From NCBI GenBank assembly GCA_030549775.1, contig CM060174.1, positions 41,926,586-41,990,585 of the forward strand: a DNA stretch of 64,000 nt, written 5' to 3'. The notes under the pieces were generated by a model. That model was not told the DNA's origin. It ran no database searches and saw nothing but the letters and a program-made list of their open reading frames with translations. Source of the stretch: Tamarix chinensis (Eukaryota > Streptophyta > Magnoliopsida > Caryophyllales > Tamaricaceae). A program made the translations under genes and the position numbers. Below are positions 1-12,000 of the stretch, piece by piece (the first letter of the stretch is position 1; every line of letters begins with the position of its first letter).

Positions 1-64
1 TTTGGCAACAAAAAGTTAAGGTCGTGGCTAAAACGCATTGCGAAAAATTATTATCTTGCAGTGA

Positions 65-277
65 AAATGGTCCATTAATTTGAAGAAACCTGAGGATTAG
101 TGGTCTTTTAAGCTAGCTAAATACTCTAATTTGCATGTTTTTGGTTTCCTTACTTATTTTAATGTGAATGATGATAAACTTGATATTAGAACCAAGATGT
201 ATATCTTTCTTGGCTCTACATCTAGTCTGAAGGGGTATAGGTTATGGGACCCAACTTTGATGGTTGCTAATCCATAA
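65..277 (+). pseudogene. Ty1/copia pol fragment (integrase C-terminus)
   Basis: One frame reads through a stretch typical of the end of copia integrase. A KKPED-stop-W segment resembles the usual KTPEEVW. It is followed by YSNLHVFGFLTYFNV, then DDKLDIRTKMYIFLGS, then KGYRLWDP, and stops at 275-277. In intact copia polyproteins this block lies between the integrase catalytic core and reverse transcriptase. The in-frame stop at 98-100 and the stop after the WDP motif show that it is dead. The sequence to about 700 may be its decayed continuation (reverse transcriptase), but I cannot align it convincingly. A minus-strand reading frame at 154-369 overlaps it and is a shadow. Confidence 0.8.
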
Positions 278-1700
278 GCCCTGATGGTTCTTGTTGGGAT
301 TAATTTATTTCTCTCATTCTTAAAGATCGCCATTCTTCCCTTTTTAGGTACTACCTGCGCCAGACTCACCCACTGAGTATCTAAAATAGGTTAGGTGACT
401 CTTGCACCAAGTAGCTTAAGGACCTTTTTTCTTACCACTTATTTCATATTAGGCTTCAATCTCCTTCATGTTCAACTGAGAGCTTGTAATCTTCTTCTAA
501 AAGGAAATGATGCATGCATATGGAAGGATTTATACCTCTAAGATCATCTATAGTATAATTAATGGCTTCTCCATACAGCTTAAGAATTATAAGAAGTTTT
601 TCAATTTCCACCTTACTTAGGCTAGCATACACAATGCTAGGTTATTTAGAATCAAAGTCAAGAAAATCATAATTTAGAATCAAAGTCAATAAAATCATAT
701 CTTAATGAAGAGGGGAGTCATTTTAACTCAGCATTTGGTATTACCTCCTTTTTTAGGGAAGGGATGCTTGATTCCACTTTGTCTCACCATGTGTGCCCTT
801 CTTTGATGCAGGTGCATCCTTATTTATACATCTAAAATGTTTCTTGGATGTGTGTTAAGATGTTTCTTAGCATTTTTGGACGTGTTTGATCATCCATCAA
901 CACTTTCTTTAAGAATGAATCATAAATCAAGAAATTTTTCAAGATGGCATTCTAAACACAACCTCAAATGACATGAAATGATTTGAGCCATGTCAAGATG
1001 GAATATAGGGAGGTTTGGGTGTGGGGAATTAGCCATGTAACATGGGGAAAATATGCCAGCTAGGGTCAAAATTAGCTAGCTAGGTTTTCATGTTAGTTAA
1101 GATTTTTATGTAACAACCTTGTATCAGATATTAATTAAATTTTGTTGGGTATATGCATATGCATTAAAAGATGTAATTAGGTGGTTATAAGCTATAATTG
1201 TAGCCAGATAAAAACTAGCATAACAAATAGATTTAGGGGGAATGTTTTACTTGAGTAATGTAAAGTTAGTTAATATTATATCCTAAATAATTCCCTAACA
1301 CCCCAACATGTATTTATGGGCTGAGTTTGTGTGTGGGTATGCCTATTATGAGGTATGAAATGTTGCATTGTGAAATAAAATCTCTTTGTAAGTAATTAAA
1401 TCTTTCAATGTATTCATGATGTTTAGAATGACCATTAAGGGATTCTTGGTGTGTTCTTCTTTTGGTTTTAATTAAGGAGATTTTCTATGTAATTTTTCTT
1501 TAGATATCCTTTTAAATGCTTTTTTTGTATGTTCTTAAGAGTTATATTTTATACATAACCTATCACATTTACATTCCATTCGACTTCATCCTCATTCATC
1601 TCATCATCTTTGAGTTTTGTGGAGTTCTCACATGAGAATGGTGCATTTAGTTTCATGAATATGGGATTTCAAGTATGACATCCATCTCAGTCTTCTTTTA
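278..1700. other. Unassigned AT-rich sequence, probably copia remnant
   Basis: I see no open coding sequence here. The first 400 bases may be decayed copia reverse transcriptase. A purine run at 1234-1242 (TTAGGGGGAA) immediately before TGTTTTACTTG would fit a polypurine tract and 3' LTR start of the same plus-strand copia element, but I found no matching 5' LTR in the window to prove it. The remainder is AT-rich without recognisable motifs. Confidence 0.35.
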
Positions 1701-1946
1701 GTATTATGTGCTCAATGACTTATTTGGTTGAGGGATAACATATGGAGTTTTATGTTTATGTATATAGAGCTCAACTACCTAATTGTACGAGGACTTACAT
1801 GTAGAGCTTAATGGATTATTTGTATGAGGACTTACGTACTTAACAACCTTTTTCTTTGAGGGATTACATATATGGAGCTCAATAGACTAATTATAAGATG
1901 ACTTGTGTATAAAGTCTAATGACCTCTTTATATAAAGGATTATGTA
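1700..1946 (-). repeat. Short tandem repeat array, left half (Tat-like element 3' UTR)
   Basis: Diverged units of roughly 40-55 bp follow one another. Each has a core like GGATTACATATATGGAGCTC followed by an AATGGACTAATT-like tail, with variants near 1740, 1775, 1805, 1860 and 1930. The same unit continues at 42353-42470, beyond the 40.4 kb insertion. The right half lies next to a minus-strand Tat-like pol, downstream of its integrase. Tandem repeats in that position (3' untranslated region) are known for plant Tat/Ogre-type elements. That this array belongs to the same Tat-like element is inference from position. Confidence 0.6.
1942..1946. repeat. Target site duplication ATGTA, left copy
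   Basis: These five bases directly precede the TGTAACACCC terminus at 1947. They are repeated exactly at 42353-42357, directly after a GTGTGTTGCA terminus. Joining the outer flanks through a single copy rebuilds a normal unit of the host tandem repeat. Confidence 0.8.
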
Positions 1947-2952
1947 TGTAACACCCTAAAATTTTATAACCATAGCTTTTAGGTGTTTGGCTTTTTATTC
2001 AAAATCTAACCTTTAAATCTTATCCTAATTATTTTACTCCAAACCTTTAACCCATAACCAAAATAAATTCCTAAAACAAATTCTTGATTATGTTTACCAC
2101 TTTCTTTTTTATTAAACCTATTATAAACCAAATTATTTTTCCTAATCAATTACCCTAACCTAATAAAAATAAACATAAAACAAAAATAAAATAAAGTTAT
2201 CCTATTCCTAGCCTATCCTCTCCCTACCACAACACTATCTACTATCGTTCCAATTTTCCCTTCCCAAAACATGCTCCCTATCTCCCTCCACTACTCACAC
2301 AAAACCTCACCTCACCTCCACTCTCTGTTCGAACCAATTCCCCCCCAACTAACTACATAATGCTCCTCCCTCTCCATTATTTTTTTTGGTTTTCCTAGCA
2401 AAAACCCAACTCCCTACTCTTCCTCCCTACCCCTCTATCCACTATTAGTTCCTTGACAAAGTCATGCCCCTTAAAACACAACACCATCACCACCTATGCT
2501 CTTCTTCTCCTCCTCCTCTTTCTCCCTCCTACTCCTCTTCCATCACCTGACCACCATCTTATTTCCTTCTTCTTATTCTCCTAGACTTGTTCTATTTTTG
2601 TGTGTTCTGCACGACCATACACCAATGCTTGCACAATTGTGAGAAACTCGCACACCTATGCCCTTCTCACAATCAACCCATGTACCCTCATTTAGCTAAC
2701 CATTCCCTAATAGTGCACTAATCCATTCATCCTTCTTCCTTTGCATTTGAGCCTCTAGTTAGCCATCTCCTCCTTCCTCACACCACCATCCCACACCCTT
2801 ACATTATCCATGATCACACCAGGAAACACCGTAACCCACACCTCACACCAGCAACTCCATCACCCTATATCCCCACCTTCACTACCTAGACCTCCCCTGC
2901 CTCTGGCTTTTTTTTCTTTCCCACCACCAACCTCCCTATGTCACATATCCTC
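1947..2952 (+). mobile_element. 5' LTR of the chromovirus, proximal part
   Basis: It starts TGTAACACCCTAAAATTTT. About 250 bases of A/C-rich sequence with repeated CCTAA/AACC motifs are followed by a pyrimidine-rich block (about 2200-2940) full of CCTCC/CTTCTTC runs. The same order begins the LTR at 37127. The block is interrupted at 2953 by a miniature LTR element and resumes at 5002 in the same C/T-rich composition. No long reading frame is present, as expected for an LTR promoter/leader region. Confidence 0.65.
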
Positions 2953-3909
2953 TAATGCGTAATGGAATACGTGGTTTAAAAAATACACTAGTTTTATAAT
3001 GATAAACAAATGATATATTTTAAATTAAGGATATGGATGAAGGATCACACAAAGTAATTCTTGAAACTAGCTTTGAAAGACTCACATAAAAAATTCTCAA
3101 AGGATCTCTAATGAAGAAACATACAGTAAACTTCACTAGATAAGTCTATTCAAACCCATACAGGAAATATATGGAGGGTTTCTAAATTATCAGTTACATA
3201 GATAAAATAATTTAAAGAGATTTATAGTTTATAACTCACATTTATAAAGTAAACATAGAATAAAGAAACTCATATAGGGTTTCAACGAGAGAAAAATCAA
3301 TTTAATAACTCCATTCAACTATCCTCCTCAAATAATGAGTTTACATGGGATATTTATAGGACATTATCCACCTCCTCATGTAACCTCCTAACTAATAAAA
3401 TAAACTAACTCTAAATAATGTAAAAACTAATTAAATTACTATTCATGAAAATATTTACATGAATAGTAATCTTCAATGATAATAATAATTAAATCTTAAC
3501 ATAATCTTAAAAAGATAAAATACATCATAAGATAAAAGATAAATACTATCTAATTTCTTAAAGATTGAGGAAATAAATTAACTAACTAACATCATAACAT
3601 AATGATCAAATAAGTCAATAAAAACATAGCTAATAAATATGAAAAGATAATGGCATCCATAATGCTAATTACAACACTTTATCCATTTGCATGTAAAAAT
3701 TCAGCCTAACACACATATCGTAAAACAATCATAACTTTGTGTGGAAAATTTGTATTTGAGTTCCAAAAGATACGTTAGAATCCTAATTTAATAAAATTTT
3801 CAGTGATATCCATATTGTAGGGTAAATAATTATCTTTAAAATTTACCCTTGCTTCCTTCTATCATGATTCATAAGCCAATCTTCAAAATATTGGAATATT
3901 TTTGCATCA
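2953..3909 (-). repeat. 3' LTR of the miniature element
   Basis: This is a direct repeat of 4061-5001. Shared landmarks are TTTAAAAAATACA near 2976 and 4083, TAAATTAAGGATATGGATGA at 3021 and 4137, and CCTTCTATCATGATTCATAA near the right end. Read on the minus strand it starts TGATGCAAAAATATTCC. Confidence 0.82.
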
Positions 3910-3920
3910 TTCTCCCCTTG
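3910..3920 (-). other. Polypurine tract of the miniature element
   Basis: The minus strand reads AAGGGGAGAA directly before the 3' LTR start TGATGCAAAAA. This is the position and composition expected for priming of second-strand DNA synthesis. Confidence 0.7.
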
Positions 3921-4045
3921 TTGAGAAAAATATATCCTCAAATTTGCTCTTGAATCAATCTTGTTGAAAATTTTAATTAAAGTATGAATATTGAATCGAT
4001 TGACCTCTTGGATTGTTGAAGTTATTGGAAGATCTTCAAAACCGA

Positions 4046-4060
4046 GCTCTGAAATCAATT
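4046..4060 (-). other. Primer-binding site (initiator Met tRNA type, decayed)
   Basis: The minus strand reads AATTGATTTCAGAGC directly after the 5' LTR end. The common plant form, complementary to initiator methionine tRNA, is TGGTATCAGAGC; ten of twelve bases agree. Confidence 0.7.
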
Positions 4061-5001
4061 TGATACGAAGCAAAACACATGATTTAAAAAATACAATATT
4101 TTATATAATTTTATAATGATAAATAAAGAATAAAATCTAAATTAAGGATATGGATGAAGGATCACATAAAGTAATTCTTCAAACTAGCGTTAAATGCCTC
4201 ACACATATAACTCTCACATGATCTCTAATAAAGAAACATACAATAAACTTTATTAGATAACTCTATACAAACCCACATAAGAAAGGTGTAGAGGATTTTT
4301 AAATTATCACTCACACGGATACAATAATTTAGAGAGATTTCTAGTTGACGACTCACATAGATAATTTAAACATAGAAGAAAGAAACTTACACAAGGTTTC
4401 AATGAGAGAAAACTTGATTTAATAACTCTACTCAGCTATCCTCCTCAAATAATGAGTTTACATAGGATATTGATAGGATGATATCCACCTCCTCCTGTAA
4501 CCTCCAAAATAATAATATAAAAACTAATTAAATCACTACTCATGATATATGTGAATAGTAATCTTCTCTAATAATAATAATTAAATCCTAACAAAATCCT
4601 TAAAAGATAAAATATATCATAAGATAAAAGATAAACCCTATCTAATTTCTTAATGATTAAGGAAATAAATTAACTAACTAATATTCTAACATAATGATCA
4701 AATAATTTAATAATAACGTAGCTAATAAATATGAAAAGATAAAGGAATCCATAATGCTAATTACAAAACTTTATCCATTAGTGTGTAAAAATTCAGCTTG
4801 ACACATATATGGTAAAATTGTCATAATGTTGTGTAGAAAACTTGGATTCGAGTTCCAAAAGATGAGTTGGACTCCTAATTTAATAAGATTTCTAATGATA
4901 TCCATATTTTAGGGTAAATAATTATCTTTAAACTTTACCTTTGTTTCCTTCTATCATGATTCATAAGCCGAATTTCAAAATCTTAAAATATTTTTGCATC
5001 A
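4061..5001 (-). repeat. 5' LTR of the miniature element
   Basis: This is a direct repeat of 2953-3909. On the plus strand it runs from TGATACGAAGC to TTTTTGCATCA. The adjoining primer site shows that it is the 5' LTR of a minus-strand element. Confidence 0.82.
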
Positions 5002-7039
5002 CCACTGCATCCCTCTCCTCCCCTACATCGACTCCCTGCATTATACCTCCCCCGGTTATGGTAAATCTATTTTTGATGCACCCTTTACTACATCAACCTT
5101 TACCACTGTCCCTCCTTCAATGTTACCCCTCATTATTGCTTTTTTCCTAGCTTGTGTTGCTTCTCCTTTGTCCATCGCCACCACTAACCTACCTCGGCCT
5201 CCCTACAACAATAACCAACTCTAGCCATTTTCCTTGGTATTTTATTTGTGACGGGCCTTGGTATTTTAGTTTGTCATTCCCGGAGCTACCAATGTGTGGT
5301 ATGCCACTTTTGACTATGGTAGGGTAGGGTGGTTGTTGGGTACACTTCTATGGTTCTCATCGATCGCCTTAGATTCTTGTGAGCTACCATTTTAGGGTAT
5401 GGCTAGCTTTTAAGTTGGGGCCTACTAGGGTTATATACTCATTGTAGGTTCAGTAAAATATTTACTTAACCATCTACAAGCTATATCATACCCATTTCCC
5501 CACGTTGTGCCTTGCCCATCCTTGGAGCCATCTAAGCAAGCAATCGCCACCTTGCTGCACTACCATCAACACCTAACATTACACCCAAAACCTCACCACC
5601 ACCCTCCCTTATCTTTTCCTTGCACTGCCTATTGAGCCTAGTGCCACCTTCCCCATGCCCCCCTACATGCAAAAATTCACCTTATCCATGTAGCGTGAGG
5701 TTTTCCTTTCTTCACCTATTGCAACTTAAGGGTATTTTAGTAATTTTTTAATGTATATTTTAATAAAAAATATTTTACAGGTTAAATATTAATATGGTTA
5801 ATTTGGTTGATTGGTGGAACCTAATAATTTATTAGGTTGCATATTATTTTTACTTTTGTAAGAAATCGGGTAATCCTTATACTTAACTAAAATGTTATAT
5901 ATCATATGATAGCACACTAACATTTTGATGTATAAATTTTATTAGGTATGTTTTATTATGTTGTAATTATTTTCCTAATAATGCTAGTATAAAATTTGGT
6001 AAAACAAAGCATAATAAATTGTAGAAATTATTATGTGTGCAAAAGTATATTAAAATGGTTTAAATGCTAGGGAAAAATTTATTTATGTCATGTATACCCA
6101 ATATGATAGGTTGAGCATGCCTTGGTGCATCTTTAGCATACTTATTATTATTGTGTGACCTAGGGAAAATTTAGTCATTTAAGCGTATCATGATAATCAT
6201 CTCAATAAGTATGCATAATATGCATTATTTATTATTGTGGATGGAAATATATGATTTGATATTCTAGATTGCATCATAGAAATTTACATGTAAAATCATG
6301 TATAAGAGAGAAATGATCAATTGGCATGTTTGGTAATTTTTTTGCATGTTTAATAATTTAATTATTATATTTTAATATTTTCATGACAAATTAATAAATA
6401 AAATGGAATAAGTATTTAATGGATGATAATGTGGTAGCTATGGCCTCAAGGGTAATTTGGTAATTTTTAACCTAATTCATCTTATATGAATAATTGAAAT
6501 CATGATGGCTTAGGTGTATTACTGTATTGACCTCATTTGTGATTATCATAATTAATTTAAAAATGCATAAGAGGGTTAAGTATGGAATTTGATTTATCTA
6601 GTATTATGTGGTATTTATGATTTCTATAGTAAAATATTAATATTTGAAGCGAAAGACTTCGAGATCGAGAATGGTTACTCTTTAAGGGTAGCTACCCTAA
6701 AGATATAGTTTAGCACATCATTGATTATGGATTTTTGTTTGTGTACTTTAATGCCGTAGTTAGGCCATGTATCATACTCTTAACTTTGTAGACTTATAGA
6801 GGGTATGCATAATTACGGACTAGGTATCCTTTTTGGTAGGGTAATGTGTTACCCTTATATTCAAGTGCAAATAGGGCACTTTAGTGTCTTTAGTTTGATA
6901 GTTGGTAAGATATTGTGCTACCTCGGTGTGCTGGTATGACTAAAGTACCCTAGTGTCCTTAGGTTTTATATGATCTCCCCTACAATAAATAAAAATAGAA
7001 ATGAGTATTATTGGATCAAAATAATTATTAGATTGGTTT

Positions 7040-7240
7040 GGTAGTAGCCTTTATGTCTACCTGTGGTTTTGTAGTATCATTTGTCCTTACCTATGGTTCG
7101 GTGTTAGCTTTCATGTCTACCTATAATATTATAGATTTTATTGTCATTATGCCTTTGAGCCCTACTTGTGATGTTATATATTTTATTGCTATTGTGTATT
7201 TGAGTCATACTTATGGTGTTATAGATATTATAAGTGTTGA
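7040..7240 (+). repeat. Imperfect tandem repeat in LTR tail
   Basis: Several units of roughly 45-50 bp begin like TTTATGTCTACCTGTGGTTT and vary around CCTACYTATGGT. They occupy the position of the cassette cluster in related LTRs but are too diverged to show the TATAATAG core. The overlapping 71-residue frame is a by-product of the repeat. Confidence 0.5.
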
Positions 7241-8573
7241 TAATAAAATGTAAGATATATTGTGAAGGTTATGGTTGTAGTGTTGAGATTAGTTCTAATC
7301 ATTACTTTAGAAAGCATCCCTTAGATGTTTGATTGGTAAGTTTCATTTTATTCTAAATGAATGGTTATGAGTAGTACATAGTTTTGGTGATAATTTCGTA
7401 TTTGATATGATTATTATATCTTAACCATCACATGTATATTTTAATTTTAATACAATTTCCTACTATGATGCATTTTCTATGTTCCGTGTGGGTTGTTTGT
7501 ATTAGTTTTGTATAATAGGTTACTGAATACTATTATATTGAAAGATTCCTTTTCATGGGCCATTGTCTAATCAATGGAAATGGAATTTGCATATTAGCTT
7601 GTAAGATCATCTAGTGGTTTGGGTTAAGATTTAGGAGTATCTAGTGTTCTTTTTGGGTATCTATGATCTAGTTGTTCATGGACTCTTATGTCCTTTTATA
7701 TTTTCCTCCCATTTGGGTTTTATAATCGCTAATAGTTGTTTTATTTAGAATAATGATCAATTGCTTTACTTTCTAATATGATACTTATAATTGTGTTATT
7801 AAACTAAGTGGAGTAAAACTTTTAGCCTTAGCACTTTGTTATACTCCATAAGTGTAAGGCATATAAAATGGGATTTTTTGTGTGTTAATGAAATTTGGAT
7901 GATTTTTTATTTTGATTAAGAACTATAATTTGGGTTTAATCAATTAAGGAATTGAAAAGGTATGGAAAATGGAGTAAAATGAGTTTTCTTGGCATACCAG
8001 TCGACTGGTTCTATAAATCAATCTACTGATCTTTTGTTTTTAGCTTCAGTTTGGTTCGACAAAATCAATTAATGGCTTTGGAGAATCAATCAATTGGTTC
8101 GTTGAAAAATCAACTAATCGTACCAAACTAATTAACTAGCTTATCAAGCTTAGTGCTTTTCAAAGCTTATTTTTTCTAGAAAATTTGTTTCTTTAAAGTG
8201 GAACTTTGTTAATCCAACTCTAAGTTGTTCCTGAGTAATCCTTAACCCTTTTGATAATTTACCTAGCTTTAATATTACCTTGAGAAAATTCTGATAGAAG
8301 AGGGGATGATGACCTCACCCATTATCTTCTTCTTCATCTCTCCTTTGTACTACTCTAAAGCATATGATTTGTTCTAGCCTATCACTTCACAACTAGAAGA
8401 TTTGCTTGCCACGTTGATATGCCATTTCTTTCCATGTGTTTGATATGTTTTTGGAAGAACTTAACCTCCATTATAAAGAAAATTACCATTTGACTTCTAT
8501 AATGGAAGTGAATCTAGTCTTGATAAATCTATCCATTTAGCCCAAATTATAATGGCAAAAATATGATTTCTAG

Positions 8574-8640
8574 GTGATATTGAAGTGGTAGTGGAGGAGA
8601 AAGCTTAGGTCTTGCATGCTTAGAGATCGATGCCGCTTCA
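8574..8640 (+). promoter_or_regulatory. Putative 67-nt LTR mini-exon (chromovirus 5' LTR)
   Basis: It is bounded by ATTTCTAG on the left (acceptor-like) and GTAAGGATAC on the right (donor-like). It has the same length and flanks as the block at 38420-38486. See the finding on conserved mini-exons; splicing is inferred. Confidence 0.45.
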
Positions 8641-11213
8641 GTAAGGATACTTGTCATAAATAGGGTTTTGTTGTGTTATAATATATATCCCTATTTATGT
8701 TGATGTGTTGATGGCATAGTATGAAAAGTTGCTTGGCTTTGGTGTTATATATATATATATATATTATTTGGTTTTGCATAACGGTAGGATAAGGTAAGAA
8801 AGTTGTGTAAATATGACTGTGTTGAATATGAAGTATCTATGTAAAATCATGGCCATATTTTTAATGATATGGTTTGTGTGGGAGGTTGAAAAGTCTTTTA
8901 TGTTAGGAGTCCTGTAATTCGACAAAAGAGAAAATAAGAATTTCAGTGGCTTAAGGGCATTTTGGTAAATAGAGTTAAAAAGTGTCATGTTGAGTACTTT
9001 AGGATTTTAGCTAACTCAAAATAGGTTAAGGGTACTATATGAAATAATTGGAGTGAAAATGACGGATTTATGGATAACAAAGTAGGGGAAAGGTCTTAGG
9101 TGTGAATAGAAAAACCTAGGGGTGGAGTCATGATTACATATTTGAAAAGTGATAGATTGACACTAAGAATTGAATAAGAGGTTAAATATGTTGTATTAGG
9201 CCAACATACAAATTTGGGGAGTCATTTGAGCTCTAAGATAGGAGTTATGACAAAAAGGTGAAATTAGGGCTTTGGGAATGCTTAATTGATAAGCCTAGGG
9301 TTTGGTTATTATTGAATGTATAACATCCTAATTTTTACTACTAAAAAATTTGTTTTATAGCATAAGTAAAATAAGTAAAATATTGGGGGTTACCGTCTTA
9401 ATTGATATAGATTTGCTTTAATCAATCATCTATACATCAATCATCAGGCCAAAAACATTTATAGTAACAAATGGAAATTACCAATAAAAGAAACATTCAC
9501 AATACAATAATGAGTTTTGAGTTTAACTCTAAATTACAAATATTCAAAATATAGAAGAATGGATACCATGGATCAAGAGTCCAAAAAGGTATTTGGATAA
9601 ATACAACTGCCTGATAACATTACTCTTTACCCAAACGCCCAGTACATATAAGATCACTCATCTCCACATAGCGTATCATAGGCAATATAGTCATCCAGGG
9701 GATCTTTTGAGACCTACATATAAGAATTAGGGTATCCTACTCGTGTGAATGAGTGACACCCATAAAACGGGCAGTCAATACACTACATACTAAGTAAGGG
9801 AATAGTATGATTGAAATAGGGATACAATTAGCACATACTTTCATAACAGATAATAAGTATACAAGAAGATAAATAAAAAATCCATAAGACAGATAATGAT
9901 ATAGGTCTCTTTATTAGATATAATCCATTTTCATTATTTTATATATGTTGTGTGTAGGAACCCCATTATTCTTAAACTTGTGAAACAATCTAAAATACCT
10001 TCTCAGGAACAATACACCTGAGCCACTATTATCATTTGATAGAATGGATCTGAAAACATCACCTTCTCAGGGTAGAATGCTCTTGAGCCATTATTCTCCC
10101 CGGTGGAGCAGGATATATAAATATAAGAACATCACCTTAATCCTAACTCATGTATTCTTCATCTTTAAATCATTAGTGTATTTGCCATAGGTTATACTGT
10201 AATAATTTTATTTCATGATGAGTAGGGAGGCCACTATTCTTGATACAATGGAATGGATTGAAATACTAAAATACCCTAGAATTAATTATTTTGGGAAATA
10301 AGTCATTAAATAAGGATTATTGGGGAATTTATTTAATATATTACTCTTTTTTAAATTAAAAAGGGATTTCGTAGGGCAAGCTAATATGAATTTTGAGATA
10401 ATTTATAAAGGGTATCTTCATATATAGATATATATATATATATATTTTTGGGCCCTAAATTAGCCTAAAAAGGAGGATAAATATTTTATTTAATCATTTA
10501 AATATTCTTACTCTAAGTACCCAAGGTAAATACTCTAAACATTTATATAAAATAAAATACTAAAATAAAATAACATAAATAAACCTTTCCTCCTTTTTCT
10601 TCCTTTTTCCTTTTTCTTCTTCCCCCCCTTCTCGCCATTGGGCCAATCGCGGCCTAACTCCCTTTCTTTTCCTCCTTCCCCGCGGCCCAGTGCCATTCGG
10701 CCCTCCCCCGCCACAGTAAAACGCAGCGTTTTGCCCCTCCTTTCGCTGAAACGCTGCGCGCCGATTAATGAGGTAGTCGTTGCCTGCCAGCTACTCGACG
10801 CCGCGCTTTGTCCAGAATTCACCAAAAATGCCGCGTTTTAATAAGGCTTTTTGACCGTTGCCGAACCAACCGGTCTCCCCCTTCTTTTTCTTTTCTCCCC
10901 GGACCGCCGGTCCGGCCACCTTCCCTTTCCTTCCTCCCGCGCACGATCTGCAACACGCCGCCCTTCCCCTTCTGCGCCGACTGCTTGCACGCCGCCTTCC
11001 CCCCTTCCCGCCCTTCTAGCCGCCCTCCCTCGACAGGCCGACAGCCCGCCATCACTCCCAGGCCTGCTCCGCACCCTTTTTCCCTTTTCCCAACCAACCA
11101 ACAGGTCTGCCATGGCAGACCTGCGTCGGCCTACCACCGCCTGCCGGCATGCCCGATTGCCACCTGACCTGCCTTCCTCTGCCCCCTCCCTCGATTCTCC
11201 CCCATTTCGAGCC

Positions 11214-11220
11214 TATAAAT
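11214..11220 (+). promoter_or_regulatory. TATA box of LTR B
   Basis: TATAAAT followed by a C-rich run lies in the GC-rich block. Equivalent boxes occur at 28778-28784 (E), 37835-37842 (TATTTATA, F) and 48164-48171 (G). A shared GGCSGTGCAAA motif lies 182-207 bases downstream in B, E and G (11407, 28960, 48371). This probably marks the LTR transcription start region. Confidence 0.55.
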
Positions 11221-11749
11221 ACCCCCCGAGGATCCAGCTTCGGGGGTTTTCAAAACCAAAAGCCCAGAAGTCACCTTGCGCCGCCCCTACTTCACACAGC
11301 CACCCCGTCGCCGCCGCCCGATCCACCCCCGAAACCCTTCCTTGCATCATCCTCCACCGACCCAAGCCTCCCTCACCCCTCGGTTTTCTCTTCACGCGCC
11401 GCCCTAGGCGTGCAAAGTACCCTTCCTGACCAAGCCAGCCTCGAACTCCGCCGCCCTTCTCACTGCTGCCCACCGCCGTGCCGCCACTTCCCGCACCCCC
11501 TTTACCTCCCAAAACCACCAACGGAGCTTCCCCAACCTCCCTAGACCCTCTGTTTCCCCTGCCAACCCCTCCTTTTCCTTCCTTCCCCCTCCACCACTTC
11601 TCCACCTTTCTTCTTCCCCCCAACGTCGCCGCCGCCGCCGCCGTCGTGTGTCGTGCACCGCCACCTGTGCCACCAGCACCCCTAGGTGGTCCTCTAAACT
11701 CCCCAACCCCTAAACCCTTGTTATAAAAATGTTAATTATTTTTAGAAGT

Positions 11750-11792
11750 ATTATTAGTATTAGTATTAATGTTATTATTATTATCATTATCC

Positions 11793-11823
<31 letters not shown>

Positions 11824-11947
11824 ACCTAACCTTGATTTATTTAAAATTGTTAGTATTAATATTATTAGTGACTTATGACTTTAGGATTATTATTTTAAAA
11901 TCCTTATTGTTACTATTAATAGTCTTACTATTATCATTATTATCATG

Positions 11948-11992
<45 letters not shown>

Positions 11993-12000
11993 TTAGTTCC
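11750..12000 (+). repeat. TTA microsatellites in LTR B
   Basis: There are near-perfect TTA runs at about 11795-11820 and 11950-11992, with interrupted TTA/TTG/ATC triplets around them. LTRs E and G have the same kind of run between the C/T-rich leader and the mini-exon block. Confidence 0.9.

Larger units (their letters stand above)
2953..5001 (-). mobile_element. Miniature LTR retrotransposon (TRIM-like), 2.05 kb
   Basis: Two direct repeats of 957 bp (2953-3909) and 941 bp (4061-5001) enclose only 151 bp. On the minus strand the repeats begin TGATGCAAAAATA and end GTATCA or its decayed form GCATTA. The interior has a primer-binding site next to the 5' LTR (4046-4060) and a purine tract next to the 3' LTR (3910-3920). 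It encodes no protein domain; a 76-residue minus-strand frame (3843-4073) merely crosses the interior. So it is a non-autonomous element that would have depended on another element's enzymes. Over one 78 bp stretch the LTRs differ at 10 positions, so it is old. The LTRs are long for TRIMs. The flanks show no clean 5 bp duplication. Confidence 0.8.
5002..9316 (+). mobile_element. Rest of chromovirus 5' LTR, diverged and composite
   Basis: The C/T-rich leader continues to about 5690. From 5740 to 7880 the order of landmarks matches the reverse complement of LTR C: GGTAATTT-type sequence, then GCGAAAGACTTCGAGATCG near 6650, TAGAGGGTATGCATA near 6797, TTCATGGGCC near 7552 and TTAGCCTTAGCAC at 7824. 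From about 8560 to 9316 it instead matches the LTR at 38410-39130, including the putative mini-exon (8574-8640) and the roughly 178 bp repeat units. Two LTR tails in one LTR suggest an additional old nested LTR whose edges I cannot place. No reading frame here looks coding. It ends where element A was inserted. Confidence 0.5.

Noticed and set aside
154..369. Minus-strand 71-residue frame with VPKKG...NERNKLIPTRT, resembling a gypsy reverse transcriptase start
   Set aside because: Only about 20 residues resemble it, while the plus strand across 65-277 gives a much longer and better ordered match to copia integrase.
7038..7253. 71-residue hydrophobic frame
   Set aside because: It is made by 45-50 bp tandem units in an LTR tail; no start context, domain or conservation.
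10535..11726. Cluster of long overlapping open frames on both strands, Pro/Ser- and Arg/Gly-rich
   Set aside because: They lie in the GC- and pyrimidine-rich leader of LTR B, are open on both strands at once, have no domain, and recur in every large LTR (19924-21121, 28719-29403, 37490-38243, 47506-48754, 53129-54396). Composition, not coding.
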